Assembly: GCA_002633005.1 (NCBI GenBank)
Contig: NMRA01000606.1
Coordinates: 1-64,000 of the forward strand
DNA from: Phoronis australis
Lineage: Eukaryota; Phoronida; Phoronidae
Length of the DNA: 64,000 bases
Direction: 5' to 3'
Within the stretch, counting starts at the first letter, position 1. Each line of letters starts with the position of its first letter. The notes below the pieces were generated by a model. The model was not told where the DNA came from, searched no databases, and saw nothing but the letters and a program-made list of their open reading frames with translations. Positions 9,109 through 23,339 of the stretch are shown piece by piece. Both the position numbers and the translations under genes were made by a program.

Positions 9109-12100
9109 GTGAAGATTTTGTATGTTCGTAATTTAATGCTGTCTACGACTGAGGAAACCATTGAGCAGGCGTTCAATGCGACCGTGGGGAAAGAAAACGC
9201 AGTGGAACGTGTTAAGAAAATCCGTGACTATGCCTTTGTCCACTACAGGGAGCGTGAGGACTGTTTGAAGGCTATCAAGAGAATGAATGGTAAGATGGTC
9301 TGATACATTTTCTGTGGGTTTAGTTGTCTGTGACTGTAGCAAAACAATGTCTAGTCATGTAGAACAACTGTTTTTGATGGCGATTTTTTACGTTAGCCCT
9401 GGAAGCTTGCCGTGAGTCCTCTGTCATACAGCAAGATTTATTTTTAATTATACGCCTTTGGTGTATACTCCTTATTCACCCAGTCACCATTTGAATAATG
9501 AGCCTTTTTTGGTTTTAAAGACGATGCATTCTGCGCTTAATCACAGCGCAAAGCGTTATTTTTTCACGGGCCTCATTTCATTTATGACTCAAATGCATTG
9601 TTTTTTCAACCTAAAAGTGGCTTGCCACTAACTAAAATGGTGACTACGTGAATGAGGTGTATTGAAATTACTGGTGGCCTTTGGCTGATGAGATAAGCTC
9701 ACTCACGTTTGCCAAGGTTTACGGAGGTGAACCTTCCTACATGACAAATTGACCTCACTCGTATCATATGGGTGGGATTTAAAGCATTTTCATGTTATTT
9801 GGCCTGAGTGCCGTTTGCCTGAGCAAGGCCACCGTTCGGAAAGCCCATCCTGACTTTACAAAAATTTTATTTCTAAAAATCCGTCCTTGCCAATAGCTGC
9901 CATACCCCAGATTTTTTGATTTCCAGGTTTTATCGCCCTAGGCGTTTACTGGTAGGGTGCAGTATGCGAACCTTTCCAGAGATGCAGAGATGATGTTTGT
10001 GTCGTGTCTTGAAGGAGATCCAATGTGCACCTCTGCATACCAGTGACACTATAAATGATATTAGTCATTGCCAAAACTAGAAGCCTCATTTTTTATAGGT
10101 TCCCAGATTGAAGGTTCTAAAATAGAAGTCGTCCTTGCCAAGCCTGTAGATAAGACAGATTACATTCGCTACACGCGTGGAGGGGGAAGGGGCGTCTACC
10201 CTCAGGTGAGTACAAACAATTACATAATGGCACTTTTCTTTTGGTAAAATAGATAAAATTGACCCTTTCTCATTTGGAAATGGCTCCTTTAAATGTTGTC
10301 AATGCCCATAATTTGTCAAAACTTTGATTATAGTTATGGGTCTGAAGTTGAACATGGGAACGCGTTAATTTGGTGCTACGTGAATTTCATGGAAGAAGTG
10401 GGAAAACAAAATGTTCTTGTTGGCCATATTATGCAATAAATAGGTGCAATTTTATTGGTCACTGTGATTTGTGTGGTATTGTAAAATCATTTCGCAGCAG
10501 TGGCTGAAAATTCCTTTATTTCAGCCTCCAGCTTCGTTAACGTGTTATTTCTGAGTAACTGAGTGAAAGTTGAAGGTTTTGGTGCCTACTTCACCATGTT
10601 GAATGACTTGGCCCAGTGTTAGTAATAAGTTACATTTCTCCTTTGTTTATTAATGTCATGAGAGGAAAAATTATTCATATCACACGTTTTTGTATATTAT
10701 TGAACTACAACTTGTCTATAGTTGCTGCACAAGTTTACTTGGTATTTACAGAATATGTTACACAATTTATCATAAAATATTTTTGTACTATTTCATATTA
10801 ACCATATGAATGGTATGATATTATATTCATATTAACTGATGATATAATATAATTTTTCATGCAAGGTTTATCATCAGTCGTCATTTATGAGGATTTTTTA
10901 TCACTGAGCTATGATAAATGATCAAGAGAGGGTTGTCCATGAATGTTGATCATTTATCATTAGCGTGATGGTCACATGAGCCTGATGCTTGTTTATCATT
11001 TCAAGCAAAATGGGTGTGTGTGTTGAAGATGTGCCTGTATAAAGGTAAAACACCTGAGCAAAAATGGAGGAACAGCTTTTTAAAGAAGCGTGAAACGTGA
11101 CTTGTATATTACAAAATGGTAGATGTTGACCTGTGATCAAACATGAAATGAACTACAAAAGACACACTAGAGACACCTTTGAATGAAAGCAGAGACTGCA
11201 CTGGTAGAATCGCTGGCAACCAAACACGTGCTAATGATTGACAGATCTTCTAAATGGTTGGAAAATAGTTTGAACATTGCAACATTTTATATACATTGTA
11301 TATTTCTTTCTGAGTTGAAAGGAGCAACTTCTTTCTTAAACAGTCGCCCATCTTTCATTAACTGGGAGTCCTAGTAATCTTACAATGTGGGTGTCCAAAC
11401 TTAAGAAATTCTGATTGACAGTGGGCGTCCAAATGATACATTGGCTGTCCTTGCCAGGGTGTCCAGATTAGTGGCAGGGCCTCCATTTGGAGTTACGCTG
11501 CATGAAGGCCTGTATTGTAGCAATAATGTAGTTTTCGGACAAAGTATGGGGGGCAGGCGTAATTTCAATTTGTCACATTTCTCAACAAATATAACTTTTC
11601 AGGGAAATTAACTTTAAATTAGTTTTAGTATAGTGATAACCAAACAATATTTGGTATCATTTTGAGCATTTGCAGTAAGGTGATAGGCCTCTAAAAATAT
11701 AAATATGGCAATTTAAACAATTATTTTTATCCCCAAGTTCAAGAATGTTTACTTTAGTATGAAAAATTGTACTTTAACTAGTTCTGCTTGCTGAAATTTA
11801 TATTGAAACAGTCGATATACTTTGACCGTCTTCTGTGTGTTTGAGGTTCATGACAGTGATTCTTATCTATTATAGGCGTACAATCCATTTGGTTTTGAGC
11901 AGAATCCCTTTGGTGCAACCTACTATGGACCTCCATTTGCTGCAGCGGTCCCTGGTGGAAGGTACTGTGATTTTCAAACTGGACAATGTTGATTATTGAC
12001 AACGACCAGAAGTGTGAAATTGTCTCTGTCAGACTAAAAGATACAGCATCTTGGGTCCAATATAGTCTAATTAACTTTGACTATATTCTATGATCAACGT

Positions 12101-15100
12101 ATTAAAAAACAAAAGTTTTGGCTTGGTTTTTCAGACTTGGCCAATTAAGTCAGTGAGTCATTTGATGCTTTTAAACTGCTATTTTTTTGCTCTGATCGCA
12201 AGCTCCTCATTCCCAATTACAGGCTTTTATTTTATTTGCATTCTGAACAACATGCTACCTTGAACTGTAAAATTTTGTTAAAATTACTTGGCAGAGTAAT
12301 AAAAGAGAGATAAAGATTATTAGCACTGCTTGTTCTGTGCAGTTGCTATCAAACTCAACCTGACTCTTAATTTCTGGTAATCTTTTAAAATGACAGTTTT
12401 GCCATTTTTTGTTTGAATTTAAAGAAATAACTTTTCCCATCATACCTTAGACATACCAAATAGATCAATTTTTATGTGCTATGAAATATTGTGGGTTAAT
12501 TTAAGGATAGTTGCTTGACCTATCTTTTTTCGGTGGTAAGTTGAGATCTGTTTTGGTCTTCAAAAATTGCAACACTTTTTATAAGACTTAGACTATGTAC
12601 TTTGGTACGGAGCTAGGAGATAATCTTGGTCTTGAACATTAATGTTATTATGGAATACACTAAAACTTGCAGAAGTTGAGGATGCAAATGTTGGATCTTG
12701 TGTCTTAGTTCCACAGCATGGTTCTAACTTAGTTAATACGACTGCCTTTAAGATTAATAGAACTTCGTCTTACTCAGATAAAATCTCATACAATTGGGTC
12801 CAACTTTTGCAAGTTTCACTGTAGTTTCCTTTTTGATGAGTTGTACTGGGAACTTGCATTTAATTGTTTGTTTGTTTACCTGTATCCCACCAGCAGTCCT
12901 CCTTCCCCATTGAGTGACGACTCTGATCTTGGGTATCCTAGTGACTCCGACTACGAGTAGGATGACTGAATGACTTTTCTCTTGTTTTTGTGTACTGTAC
13001 TCATCCGGGTTAAGGCCCACCTTGGGTTTTCCCACTTTTAACTTTCCGTTTGTTACTCTGGAAAAGTATGGTATTTTGTTATGTTTCGTTTTATTTGGAT
13101 TAATTTAATTCTGTTATTGTTCATCTAGTATTATTGTAAGTTAGGGATCATGTGTGCATGAAAGCTTTAGTGACTGAGCAATTGTGTTTTTCTTGCTACG
13201 GTAAAAATTTCCCAGTTTGGGACAATGAAAATTGATTATTTCGCTCCAGGTCAGACCTTGTACCAAATTTTAAAAATAAATGGTATTAGAGTCCCAAATT
13301 AAATAATTACGGAAACGGATAATGATCGTTCACATCAATACTACACAATGTGGCCATGTGTGAAAGCGTTCACTGTCAGCAGCTGTTTGATGAATTTTTA
13401 AACTGCCAAGTCTTGTTTTCAGATTCTGTTGATGCAAAATGCAGTGTACCAAATTACAGAATTGTGATGAACAGCGCAGTTGCCCATGTCCCAATCAATC
13501 TTGAGGATTAAGAAAATGCAATTTCAGCTTGAATTTCAGTGTACCAATATTTAAAGACGGTCACAAACTGGGGAGTGTTTACCGTACGTGTATCGCAATT
13601 ATGACATTCCGTAACTGGGAGGGAAAAACTTCTTTTCACTAAATGCTAAGGTGTTTTTGCAGGAAATAATGTCAAGAGTAAACACAGATTAAGTTGTTCA
13701 CAGAGTGGCCTAAGATTACGATTACTATAGTAACTGTATGTTAAGAGTTCTAGCCTGGCATGTTCTGAGGAAGTCTGTGGTCTGTTTCGTAGAAATGTGG
13801 CTTCTAATATATAAAAAATACTGCCGTTGAATATCTAAGGTGTTGATTTTTTAAAATCTCGTACTCTCATGCTAATTTATGTTTTCCAGATTTCCAAACT
13901 TGGTTGCAACAGATAAAAGTTGTCAGACCCATTTACCAGTTTTCCTATATTTGTCTTTGGTTTAAGATTTATAAAAAAAACTACATCAACTCAAATTATA
14001 AAAAATCTCAAATCTTTGAGAAACAGGCATCTAGAGTTGCTCATTATAAATTCTATTTGAATAACAGCTCTCATTAACCAATCATTTGTCATCTAGAGGT
14101 GTTCAGCTTTTCCCTGGTGGGCGTGGTCAACCTCGCATGGCTGCTGGCATTCGACCACGTGGACGCGGTGCTGCAGGGTCAAGAGGTGCTGGTGGGCGTG
14201 GCTACTTGGCAAGCTACATGCCTCGAGGGTTCCGTCCTAGAACAGCGGTAAGCTGCAGAGTGTTGTTTAACTATAGCCAACGCTTATGGTTGTGGATGGT
14301 ATCTTTTTCTTATAATTAAGAGGTAGATAAGGGAAACCATAAGAGAGAAACTGAATAATATCCACGTTTCCATGCTCTATGTGTTAACGCGAAATCCAGC
14401 ACCTATACCTGGTGACATGTATTTCTCAATACGCAACATTTTTTGGTTCTATAAATTTACTGAGTGACAAAGTAACGTTACAGTGATACTCTTATTACTC
14501 ACCTATTTAACAAACAATATACCAGACATGTGAAATTCAATTTTGCGAGATATTTTTACAAAAAAATAAAAAAGAAATTTCTCAGCTATTGTAGCCTGCC
14601 TCTTTTACCTTGTAATGTTGCAAAACAACATTATTTATTACGACTGAGTTTCCGAAAATAGAAAAATTAACTTCGACATTATTTTTGTGCATGATGAGTG
14701 GAGATTTGTCCTTAAACAATGTTTATGTAAATGACATAAAATTAAGTCAAATTTCCAGACCTGTACACCATTGTCTGCCTCACCATTTCCATCTGTCTAG
14801 TGGGAGCTTAGCCGGTCCTTCTTTTCTGTGTTTGTTGGTTGCATGATACTCCTAATTTTGTGTGTTGATGCCAAAGTTCCTCTTTAATATAGATTTGAGT
14901 TTACCTCTTTTCTTAAAGTGGGGCCGTATTTCCGTATTTGTTGAGTGATGAAAACTTGGACAAAATACTGAGTAAATGAAAACGTATGCATATTGAAGCG
15001 TGTGCATCTCAAAGCATGTGCATATTAAAGCTGCCTTCTGCCAATAATCAAATTTAGATATAACCCTCTTACCATAGAGGTCTCTAGTTGTTCCTTAAGC

Positions 15101-18100
15101 GGGTTGAAAGTATTTTCTGAGCTTGCTACAAAAAACGCAACAGCATGGTCGAGCCATTTATTGAACACGGTCCAAAGCCAAGAAATTACTTCTAAACATA
15201 GTAAGGAACAAGACCAGTTCTATAAATGTGAGTGGATTAAATCAAAGGGTACGGTAAAGTCTCACCAATTTAGGACACATGGCAGACAAGTGAAATTTAT
15301 GTTTTCATTTTTGATAAAAGGTCAAGTAGCACCAAATAAATGATACACCATTTTCACGATCTTAGCCATGTCTATCTTCAGAAGACACTTCTGGTTAATT
15401 GTGAACATTCAAAACAATATTATAAGGCTTTGAAAAATGAAAAAGACTAATTTTGGCAATTGTTTTAGTCCGAAATTGGTAAGATTTTACCGTAATTTGT
15501 TTTTGGACAGAATGTAATTACCCATAGCAACGTTAAACCTTCTTGCCTCTGTGTTTGCATAATGTACTATCTATTCTCATTAACTGCATGCATGCATCTA
15601 TTTAGGACCGCTATGATCTAATGCCTGGTATGGAGTTAACCCCAACTAACCCTATCACGTTGAAACCTCAGTCAGCTTCTAAATCACCTGTTCAGGTAGG
15701 ATTACTTGAGCATTTTACTTTTAGCTAATCTCGTACGTGATCCAAAAAGGAAGTAATTTTATTTCGCTGTTGTTAATATTGCACAAACCATTTCTGTCAT
15801 AGTCAGCCATTGTTCGAGTGACTTTCCTTTATGAATTTGTGTGAACAAATTACTGTAACTCTCAACTATTCCACACAAAAATCGCCGTTTTCCATTTTTA
15901 CTGGGAATACTACGTCTACGCACAGCCATATTGTGTGCTGAATAAGTGAAGAATTACTGTATAATATATAATACAATTAATTTACTGTCAGTGGTTGTTG
16001 AACACTACTAAATGTGGCACTCGGATATCCAACCAGGCAAGGCTCACTCTCATGAGAAATAGAAAACCTGTTTCTCTCAGGAAAAAGTCTTCTTTCATCT
16101 CCAATGTCACTCAGAGAAGTAAAGAGTTCTCTTAGATTTTGTTGTCTAAATTGAAAAGTAGCATTGACCGTGGATATACTTTTGAATTCAGTACACACGC
16201 ACATTTCCACCCACAGTTGAAGAACCTCTGATTGCAGTTCATGTCCGCCTCTGCTCACCATGGAATTTTTAGTTTGCTATTGATTCTGAAGGATCTGTGT
16301 GAGATTAACATCTGGCAACTTGGGGAAGGGGACGTGATCGAAAATTAACAAAAGTCAACTAACCGTATATAGATCACTTTATGCTAAGCTGTTTAGTTAT
16401 TGTAGTTTCAAAAAGTCATTTCTCATCTTATACAAAAAGTCCATGTTCTGTTGAACCAGCCTGGGGCTTCGCAGTTTTTTCCTGCTATGCAATTTCAATA
16501 GTTTTGCTGTGTGTGAGTTTTGTTTCTTGCAGCGCAGTGTCTTGAGCTAATCGCAGGATTGAAAACTTAATTGTCCGAGTCTGGCTTTATTTGCATCGCT
16601 AATTATGCTGAAAAAAATTCAACACACGAAAACATGCTCATTTTGGCTGCCAGTTGTGTTATAGGTGAATCTGTCGTTTCAGATTTTGGAGGAGGTCTGT
16701 GCAAAGAACGGATGGGGTGCTCCTGCCTATCAACTGAACTCTACAGTGGGTAAAGATGGCAGTGGGGACATGCAACTCTTTCTGCATAAGGTGTGTATTG
16801 GGTGCATGAGGGTAGAGTTGTGGGTTAGTGGGTACGTAAGTGATATAATAGTGTGAATTTTGTGGCGGGCACCTTGCATGAAGGTAACAAATTCGATCAT
16901 TGTACATTTCGTAAAAACATATAAGGGTGACTACTGTATTCGTTAAGATTTAGGCCCATCTTAGTTCAATTCCCACCCTTGAATTGTAACTTTTAAATGC
17001 TTTTGTTCACTGTAAACACCCTCATTGACTTCTTTTGTCAGGATTTGAGGATTTAGGGTTATTCAATTTTTTCAATTTTTATTTAGACCAGTTAGAAAGT
17101 GTTCACATGCCGTCCCATCAGAAGGCAGATTGCACGTCTGATCCACTGATGTAGAAAATTCTGATGTGTGAACATTTATCAGATCAGCCTTCTTACCCTG
17201 AAAAGCCTTTATTCCAATAACATTGTGGTAATAGGCTCTGTGTACCCGTGGTTGTCGCATGAAGATGACTAGCAGTATGTAGCATTTTCCACATTAATGT
17301 TATGCTAATTACTTGAATTACTTGTAAGATGGCAGGTATGATATGCCTTTTTGAAGGTTTTTTTAAGCATCTGGTCGCTGCCTCCTTATGAAAATTATGC
17401 ATGTGAATGCGGTATTACTGTTATAGAATTGGGGCTCTATCAGAAGTTAATTGACTGTGGGTTTGTTTTTAAGGTTTGTAGCTATGCTTTGAGATTGTGT
17501 GTGGATGGAGAGAGAATGATTAAATCCAGTAATTGATTTATTATATGATACCCACTAATTAAAACAAGCAAAACCTGACGTTAATTTAGTAGACTAACAA
17601 TGAAGAGGAGTAACTCCGCTAGTGTCTCACTGCCCACAATGCAAGTGTCTTGAGGTCTTAATTAACTTCCTGTTCATTAACCCTTTGCCCTTGCCAAGAT
17701 CCTCTTTAGAATATTCCACGAGATGGCCCTGTTGTACTATTTCTTCAGTAAACTGTAGCAAGTCCTGTGGCCTCAACTACTAAATCCCATTTTCAAGACT
17801 TTTGTCCAAAGTATAATAAAAACCACATGATCTTATTGGCTGTTACGATAGCTTTCAGAAATTTCTCGTGCATTGACCCCAGAACCAAAGTGGTAAAGAT
17901 CGTCAAAAAAATAGATATTCACATGAAAATAATTGCAAACAAGTTTGACCACATGCTTTTAAAAGTGCATGTGCTCAAATTTTGGGCATCGATTTATTCT
18001 TGTACTAATTACTGAACATTTATTCTGACAGGCTTGTTTCATGAAACTTCCTAGGTCAGAGACTGAAGTCTGCATGGCTAACTTGAGACCAACCAGTTGT

Positions 18101-21100
18101 AGCCCTGTTTCTTGAAATTTCGACAAAAATGTTATGTTGTTGCAAACGAAGCTAGGGTATCCTGCAAAACGAAGATTATGCTTCATATACTTATTAGCTT
18201 AAGCCATGCCATTTCATGAGTTTTTTAGTTCACTGAATTGCAGTCAAACCAGTGTATCTTCACAAGTCTTTGAATCCTTAGCAACATTTAAAGGGCCTTA
18301 TAAATTACAGTAATGGTGAAGTCAGGTCAAAATGTCCGTCACTTTGCAGTGGTCGTGAATCAAGCAGTGCAAGCTGTCGTGAGGAGTGAACCCTCGGCTA
18401 ATAAAAAAATGTTCTGCATGCGTTCTGTGTTTATATCGACGAACACGGATGTTTCTTACGCCACTGTATATCGCATACCCTATGTGCCTTTGTGTCAATT
18501 TGTTCACCTTTTCCCTTGTTTTTCATGTTTCAATGAGTATATTATTTACAGGTGACTATCCCAGCTCTTGCCACACAGTTTCCAAATGGCTTGCAACCCA
18601 CCAAGCTGAGCCGGTCCCCAGACGACGCCAAGCAGCTAGCTGCTGAGTATATCTTGAGCACTCTAGGAATTCCAGTTGACAGTAAGCGGACATCATTTAC
18701 CTGACCAACATCTTCATGTACTGCCGCAAACATTCAGGTTAACGCCATGGGCACTTTAATTGTGGAGTTTGGAATCGGGGGAGGGGGAAGGAGAAGAGGA
18801 GTGCTTATTCAAACGTGGGCGCTTCACCTAAGCCTACCAGTTATTCTGGTCACCTGTGACTATTGAATTCGAAGTCCACAGGCTTGAAGTTCAAAGAATT
18901 GGCTTCAAGGCTAGTTGCCGATGCGAAAGTAATTAATGAATCATTTTCTAATCTTAGAGGACTTACCTGCCCGCATTGTCATCGCAAACTCCCTCCTTTT
19001 GTTTGTTGTTGAACGATTAAAACACATCTGCCGAAAAAACGTGTTGATGTGCGATGAATTTGTCGAGCAAAAATCTTACGATTGCAGATGTTGTTAATGT
19101 ATTCAGTGCTTAGTCTTGCCTTGAAAGCATCGAAATACTTCAACTTTGTGTTCATTTCCATTAGTGGCTGATTTGAGTTCACTGCCATGGCTTTTATGTG
19201 CTCCATATAGGGACAAAATAGGTCGGCCACAAAACGAACACGTGACCTGTCAGTAGTGCTACTTGGCATTAAGCGGTAAACAAAGCCAGAATTTGGCTCG
19301 TAAACTTTGAGCAAAGACGGATTTTTTCGAAAATTGAATTTGTTGTTGTATTGTATGGGACTTCGTGGGTGACTATATTCTTTGTAAATGTCAATTTCAA
19401 CTACACAGCCTTTTCAATATACTCTGCGGAAGAAGCTAACACAATACAGTGTTCCTGGCGGTAGCTGCAAACTCTCACACGGCGACTCCAAAATTGGTCC
19501 GGTCGCTGCATTTGAAAGTGCGCCTTACTATTTTGAAAATCAATTTGGTGAAATAAACTACGGGTGGACACTATTATGATCAGTGGGCGGTTAATGAAAA
19601 TTGTCAGAGTTGAAATTCTAAAAGTAAGGCTAGGCACTTACATGAGAAGGGGCATTAACCTGAATGTTTACGATAACAATTTTTTTATTTTGACATATTT
19701 AGTGAACATATTTCCCATTGTTTTGGTTTGGTCCACCTGACTGGGCAAAATGCGTTTCACCTTTTTGGATAATTTTTAGAGCACGGAAAGTAACCGGTTC
19801 TCTGCAACGCTTTTGTCGTTTCACGCTAAAAATTGTCTTTCCCAATCGGCAGCCATTAGCTGAAGCTGTGACAGCTATTCAGCAAGCAACTGCCATTTCA
19901 CACAATTATTTTGAATAATTGTCAAAACAAAATTTAAATCCAGGTGGTTATTTTGAGGTCTCCAGAGTGCGAGGACACTGTCCTTATTTGTGTTAAACGC
20001 AGTAGTTTAAACAATAAAGTTGCCGTCAAAATTTGACAGTTTTGGTGCACAAAAACACAACTAGAATGTTCATTTGTTTTTTTTTTTTTACAAGAATCCA
20101 TTTCAATTCTAGTTAACTCTTTCACAACACATTGAAAGGTTTTGCTCCATTCACAGTTTGGAAACCTCAACTTATTAGTGTCCACTGTTCCATTACATAA
20201 TTAAGCAACTAGCATTGAGGTTCAGTAACGCGTCATCAAACTCAGACTGATGTTCGACAAAACAGCTCTTTCATGCAACAAAATTAACTATCAAATAATT
20301 CTGGCAATTTATCCAAGTTTGGCAGGGTTCTGTCCAAGTCTGACTCTACTTTATTTTGAAAACTACTGCCACTTTCATTTACAAATTAATTCATTGTTAT
20401 TGAATTCAAGATTGAGTGTCGCGTGTGCCAAGTTATTAATTGATATGTAAAAAGGTCCTTTAAATAAATGTTTTCACTGACCAATTTAAACTTGCTGCAG
20501 TGAGAGAGTCTTAAAAGAGTTGAATGTTTTGTCAAAGGAATACATGGATCAGTACCTGGCATTGCCGTGGTGCAATGCCTTTAACTAGCCGTTTGTGATT
20601 ATGTTATGTGTAATCATTGAAAATTGAAGGACATGGTTCCCATGTTCTCTAGAATTTTCCTCGTAGTCTGCACTACTCTGTTCTACTGGTAGACATTTCC
20701 ATCACCTGCACCACACCAATCATACATGTAGATCACTGCATATGGTACTTTTTCACTTATTTGGCACACATTTTGACTGATGAGTGGAATTTTATATTGC
20801 CAAAATTCATCTCGAAAAAAGAAGTATCCTATTTCTGGGATGTTTTGTACAACATTCGACAGCTGCCTCTATTTGCAGCAAAGTGACCTGCTTTTGAAAG
20901 CTGGATAATGAAAATTTTGGCAATTGTTTGTTTGTGAAATAAGTGGATNAATACCTTGATGGCTTCTGCTTCTACCTTCTTACGCATGTAGTATAGCTTA
21001 GAGCTCATATGAATCCCTACAAACTAAACTTTAAAGTGAACGCCGCCATTTGAATTGATATTGACTGCAATGACCACATATTGTGTAGAATGATATGGCT

Positions 21101-23339
21101 TTTTACATAGCAAATACACGATTTCCGTGACATACGTGCGAGTTGTTCCTGCGGAGTTAAGTCATGTGCCGAATTTGTCTTCTGCTTTTCGAGTCTTTGA
21201 CAGTTTTGTCAATTTTAAAAATGGATTTGATAAGCATTTGGTTAAATTTGCACAAACAATGCGCTTATTCATAGTTGAGGCCTGGGGATAACGCAAGCTT
21301 AAATTTGCTATCGACCCACCTTCTGTCACAAAAAAAACACTTGATTTTGACCATTTCTGTCATTTTTCCCCTCATTAAATTAAAGAGAACTGATAATTCA
21401 TTGTTGCTTGACATTAAGCTTTTCAAATTGGATTGCCATCACTTAACTTGCTGGGTATTAACTTAACTGATGACAGTCAGTTTTCTCAGCTGCAGAAATG
21501 ACTTCTCATCTCAGTTGGGGACCAGTTTATAATCAGCTTTATAGTGGTAATAAGTCCACTAAATCGGGGAAACACGTGTTTATTGCCGCTTAAAACAGAA
21601 GAACCTTTACTAGATGCTATTCAGTCAATACATGTCTCAAAGGTTGGCAGTTACCTTAAAATGAGAAGATTCAAGCGACACACATTCTTCAAAATGGCCA
21701 GTCTTCTTTGCTGTGGCTTTAGTGCTAAGCTTTTGCAGACCGGTAGCAACTAGTGATCTAAGTTAGAGCTAGGCAATAAGTGAAATGATCAGCTTACTTG
21801 AGGTTCATTGATCCTAAAGTTCCTGCTTTGATAAGATCTGTACCTTTTCTGAACTATAGGATTTTTAATTGACAAAGCGAGTACCATAATTGATGTTTTA
21901 CAACTGAAGCCTTTTGAGTAGGTGTTCAAGATTTACACGTGATAAAGCTTACAAGTACACTAGTTCAGACTCTATCCAGTTTAGGTGTTAAAAAGTTAAA
22001 TGTTTCATTGTTGTCAGTGGTTGCGATCAGCTTGCAATCTTTTAAATTGCTTATTAAACATTCCCCGTCTCTGATGGCAGTGGAAAATTTCCCCCATGCT
22101 ACTACCTGGATATTCACTCCAGTAGTTCCTGTTGTTAATCTTTCTTTTCTCCCTCCGTTTCGCTCTACTCTTGGCATTGCTTATTTAGCATTCACAAGTT
22201 TGCACTATTCTCTGTCAGTCTTCTAAATTGTTCATGCCTTGATCATCTCATGTATCTCAGCAGTTACATCATTGATTGTACCTCATCCCACTTCAAAACT
22301 TAAAGTCCTCTATTGAGCCTTACCTCTACTAGGCATTTGTCGGCATCTCTGCTCATCACTCTCTTATTTTGCACTGCACTAAGTCTTGTCACGAGAACTT
22401 GATGTTAGTTTCTAGTCGTCATGGAATTCTTCTGCTACTCAGGTGTCTTACTGCGCTTTCCTGCTAACTGCTGCTTTTATTGGTTTGCAGCCAGCCTGCC
22501 TGACATAGCAATCACGGCCGTAGTGACTCCGACGGTGTCCCCTACCGGCCTATACCAGCCCCGGCCACTCGGCCCGACTGTATTCCCCATGTCTAGTGGG
22601 ACAGCCCAGGAGGTGGCCTTTGTCAGCTCCTCTGTACCAGTCATCTCTGCTGCGCTGACTCAGAGTAAGCAATGCTTATTGTTCACGTCATGTGACGCCT
22701 AGTAGGTTTCAGGAGCCATGTATATCAGTAGAACAGACCACCTGCAGGCTTTAGACTGTACTGTACCTTGTGGTAGCTGCATGTATATGAAAGGTGTACT
22801 CAAAAGTTTTGAACTCGGCAAAAAGCCTAAGTAGCTATTTAGCCTTTTTGCACAGAAGTTTCATGTCTCAATTAATGACATTTAGGGAACAGAAAATACA
22901 AGCACATTGACAATAGTTAGTTCATATTTACAACATACGCGCACATCCAACTGTTTCAAACAAACCACTGATTGGCCAACGACCCAAACAACCAATCACG
23001 AAGGTGTCGTAGCCATAACAACGAGTGACTTGATTTGTCGACACATTCAGCAGCACTTCAAGATCAGATGAGTGTGAAAATGTTTTTAGTCCCCAGTTAC
23101 TGCTTCGTTGACTGGCAAACGTACGTCTCTTTAAGTGACTGTCTGGAATTATTTGTGATTGCTGGTATGGTCAGTTAGTTTAACATGAAAGTAGGCCATA
23201 CAAAATACATTCTGTCATGTATTCTGAGATTTCAAACAAATTCATTAACCAATCTTTTGCAGGTACTGGAGATCAGTTTCCTTATGAAGGATATCAACAC
23301 CCACCTACTTATACCGCCACACACCACTACTATAATTAG
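9109..23339 (+). CDS. A1CF: A1CF/RBM46/RBM47-family RNA-binding protein, 3' nine exons (5' exons missing)
   Basis: Coding exons: 9109-9289, 10099-10205, 11876-11961, 14097-14247, 15606-15695, 16683-16790, 18552-18681, 22491-22664, 23263-23339. All introns are GT-AG and every phase joins, giving 367 codons plus TAG. Exons 1-2 encode the third RRM: it starts [20 protein letters not shown], the RNP1-like core is DYAFVHY, and it ends in [20 protein letters not shown]. Exon 4 is an RG-rich linker. Exon 5 holds [20 protein letters not shown], a hallmark of A1CF/RBM47. Exons 6-7 give the dsRBD-like module ([18 protein letters not shown]...[15 protein letters not shown]), which favours A1CF/RBM46 over RBM47. 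The tail ends [13 protein letters not shown]. Vertebrate A1CF binds apoB mRNA with APOBEC1; family members are mainly nuclear RNA-binding regulators. The start codon, RRM1 and RRM2 are not in the 9.1 kb upstream, so the gene is partial here. Paralogue choice within the family is uncertain. Confidence 0.88.
10912..10959. repeat. Short inverted repeat in the A1CF-like gene intron 2
   Basis: TGATAAATGATCA (10912-10924) and TGATCATTTATCA (10947-10959) are perfect 13-bp inverted arms around a 22-bp loop. They lie in a TTTATCAT-rich AT stretch. There is no sign of a transposon boundary, and chance is possible in such AT-rich sequence. Confidence 0.5.
12894..12960 (+). other. Candidate alternative terminal exon encoding an acidic Ser/Asp tail
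   Basis: It lies in intron 3 of the A1CF-like gene. A good acceptor (TTTACCTGTATCCCACCAG) precedes 12894. Exon 3 ends in phase 2 (AG), and joining it to C at 12894 gives a frame reading [20 protein letters not shown] plus YE, then TAG at 12958-12960. The acceptor is a CAGCAG tandem, so one Ser could be optional. AATAAA at 13275-13280 could end such a transcript. A product would keep RRM3 but lose the RG linker, dsRBD-like module and C-terminus, replacing them with a short tail rich in Ser-Pro and Ser-Asp. The phase match, acceptor, composition and poly(A) signal together support it. A 22-codon frame can still arise by chance. Confidence 0.4.
13275..13280 (+). terminator. Possible poly(A) signal for the short A1CF-like isoform
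   Basis: AATAAA about 315 bp after the TAG of the candidate alternative exon. Such hexamers are common in AT-rich introns, so this is only supportive. Confidence 0.25.
18979..19413 (-). other. Unrecognised open frame in an intron, possibly a transposon remnant
   Basis: On the minus strand a frame is open from 19413 down to 18979 (first ATG at 19314, about 111 codons from there). It includes the words [36 protein letters not shown] and [20 protein letters not shown]. Composition is protein-like, rich in aromatic and basic residues. The frame lies antisense inside intron 7 of the A1CF-like gene and begins abruptly after a TGA, with another open frame on the same strand just upstream in a shifted frame (19401-19637). 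That pattern would fit a decayed mobile-element protein, but I do not recognise a family, and no terminal repeats were found. Confidence 0.3.

Noticed and set aside
8968-9303. Asn-run N-terminus joined to the RRM3 exon
   Set aside because: The Asn run is an AAT microsatellite upstream of a clear acceptor at 9107-9108. Family alignment begins exactly at VKILYVRN after that acceptor.
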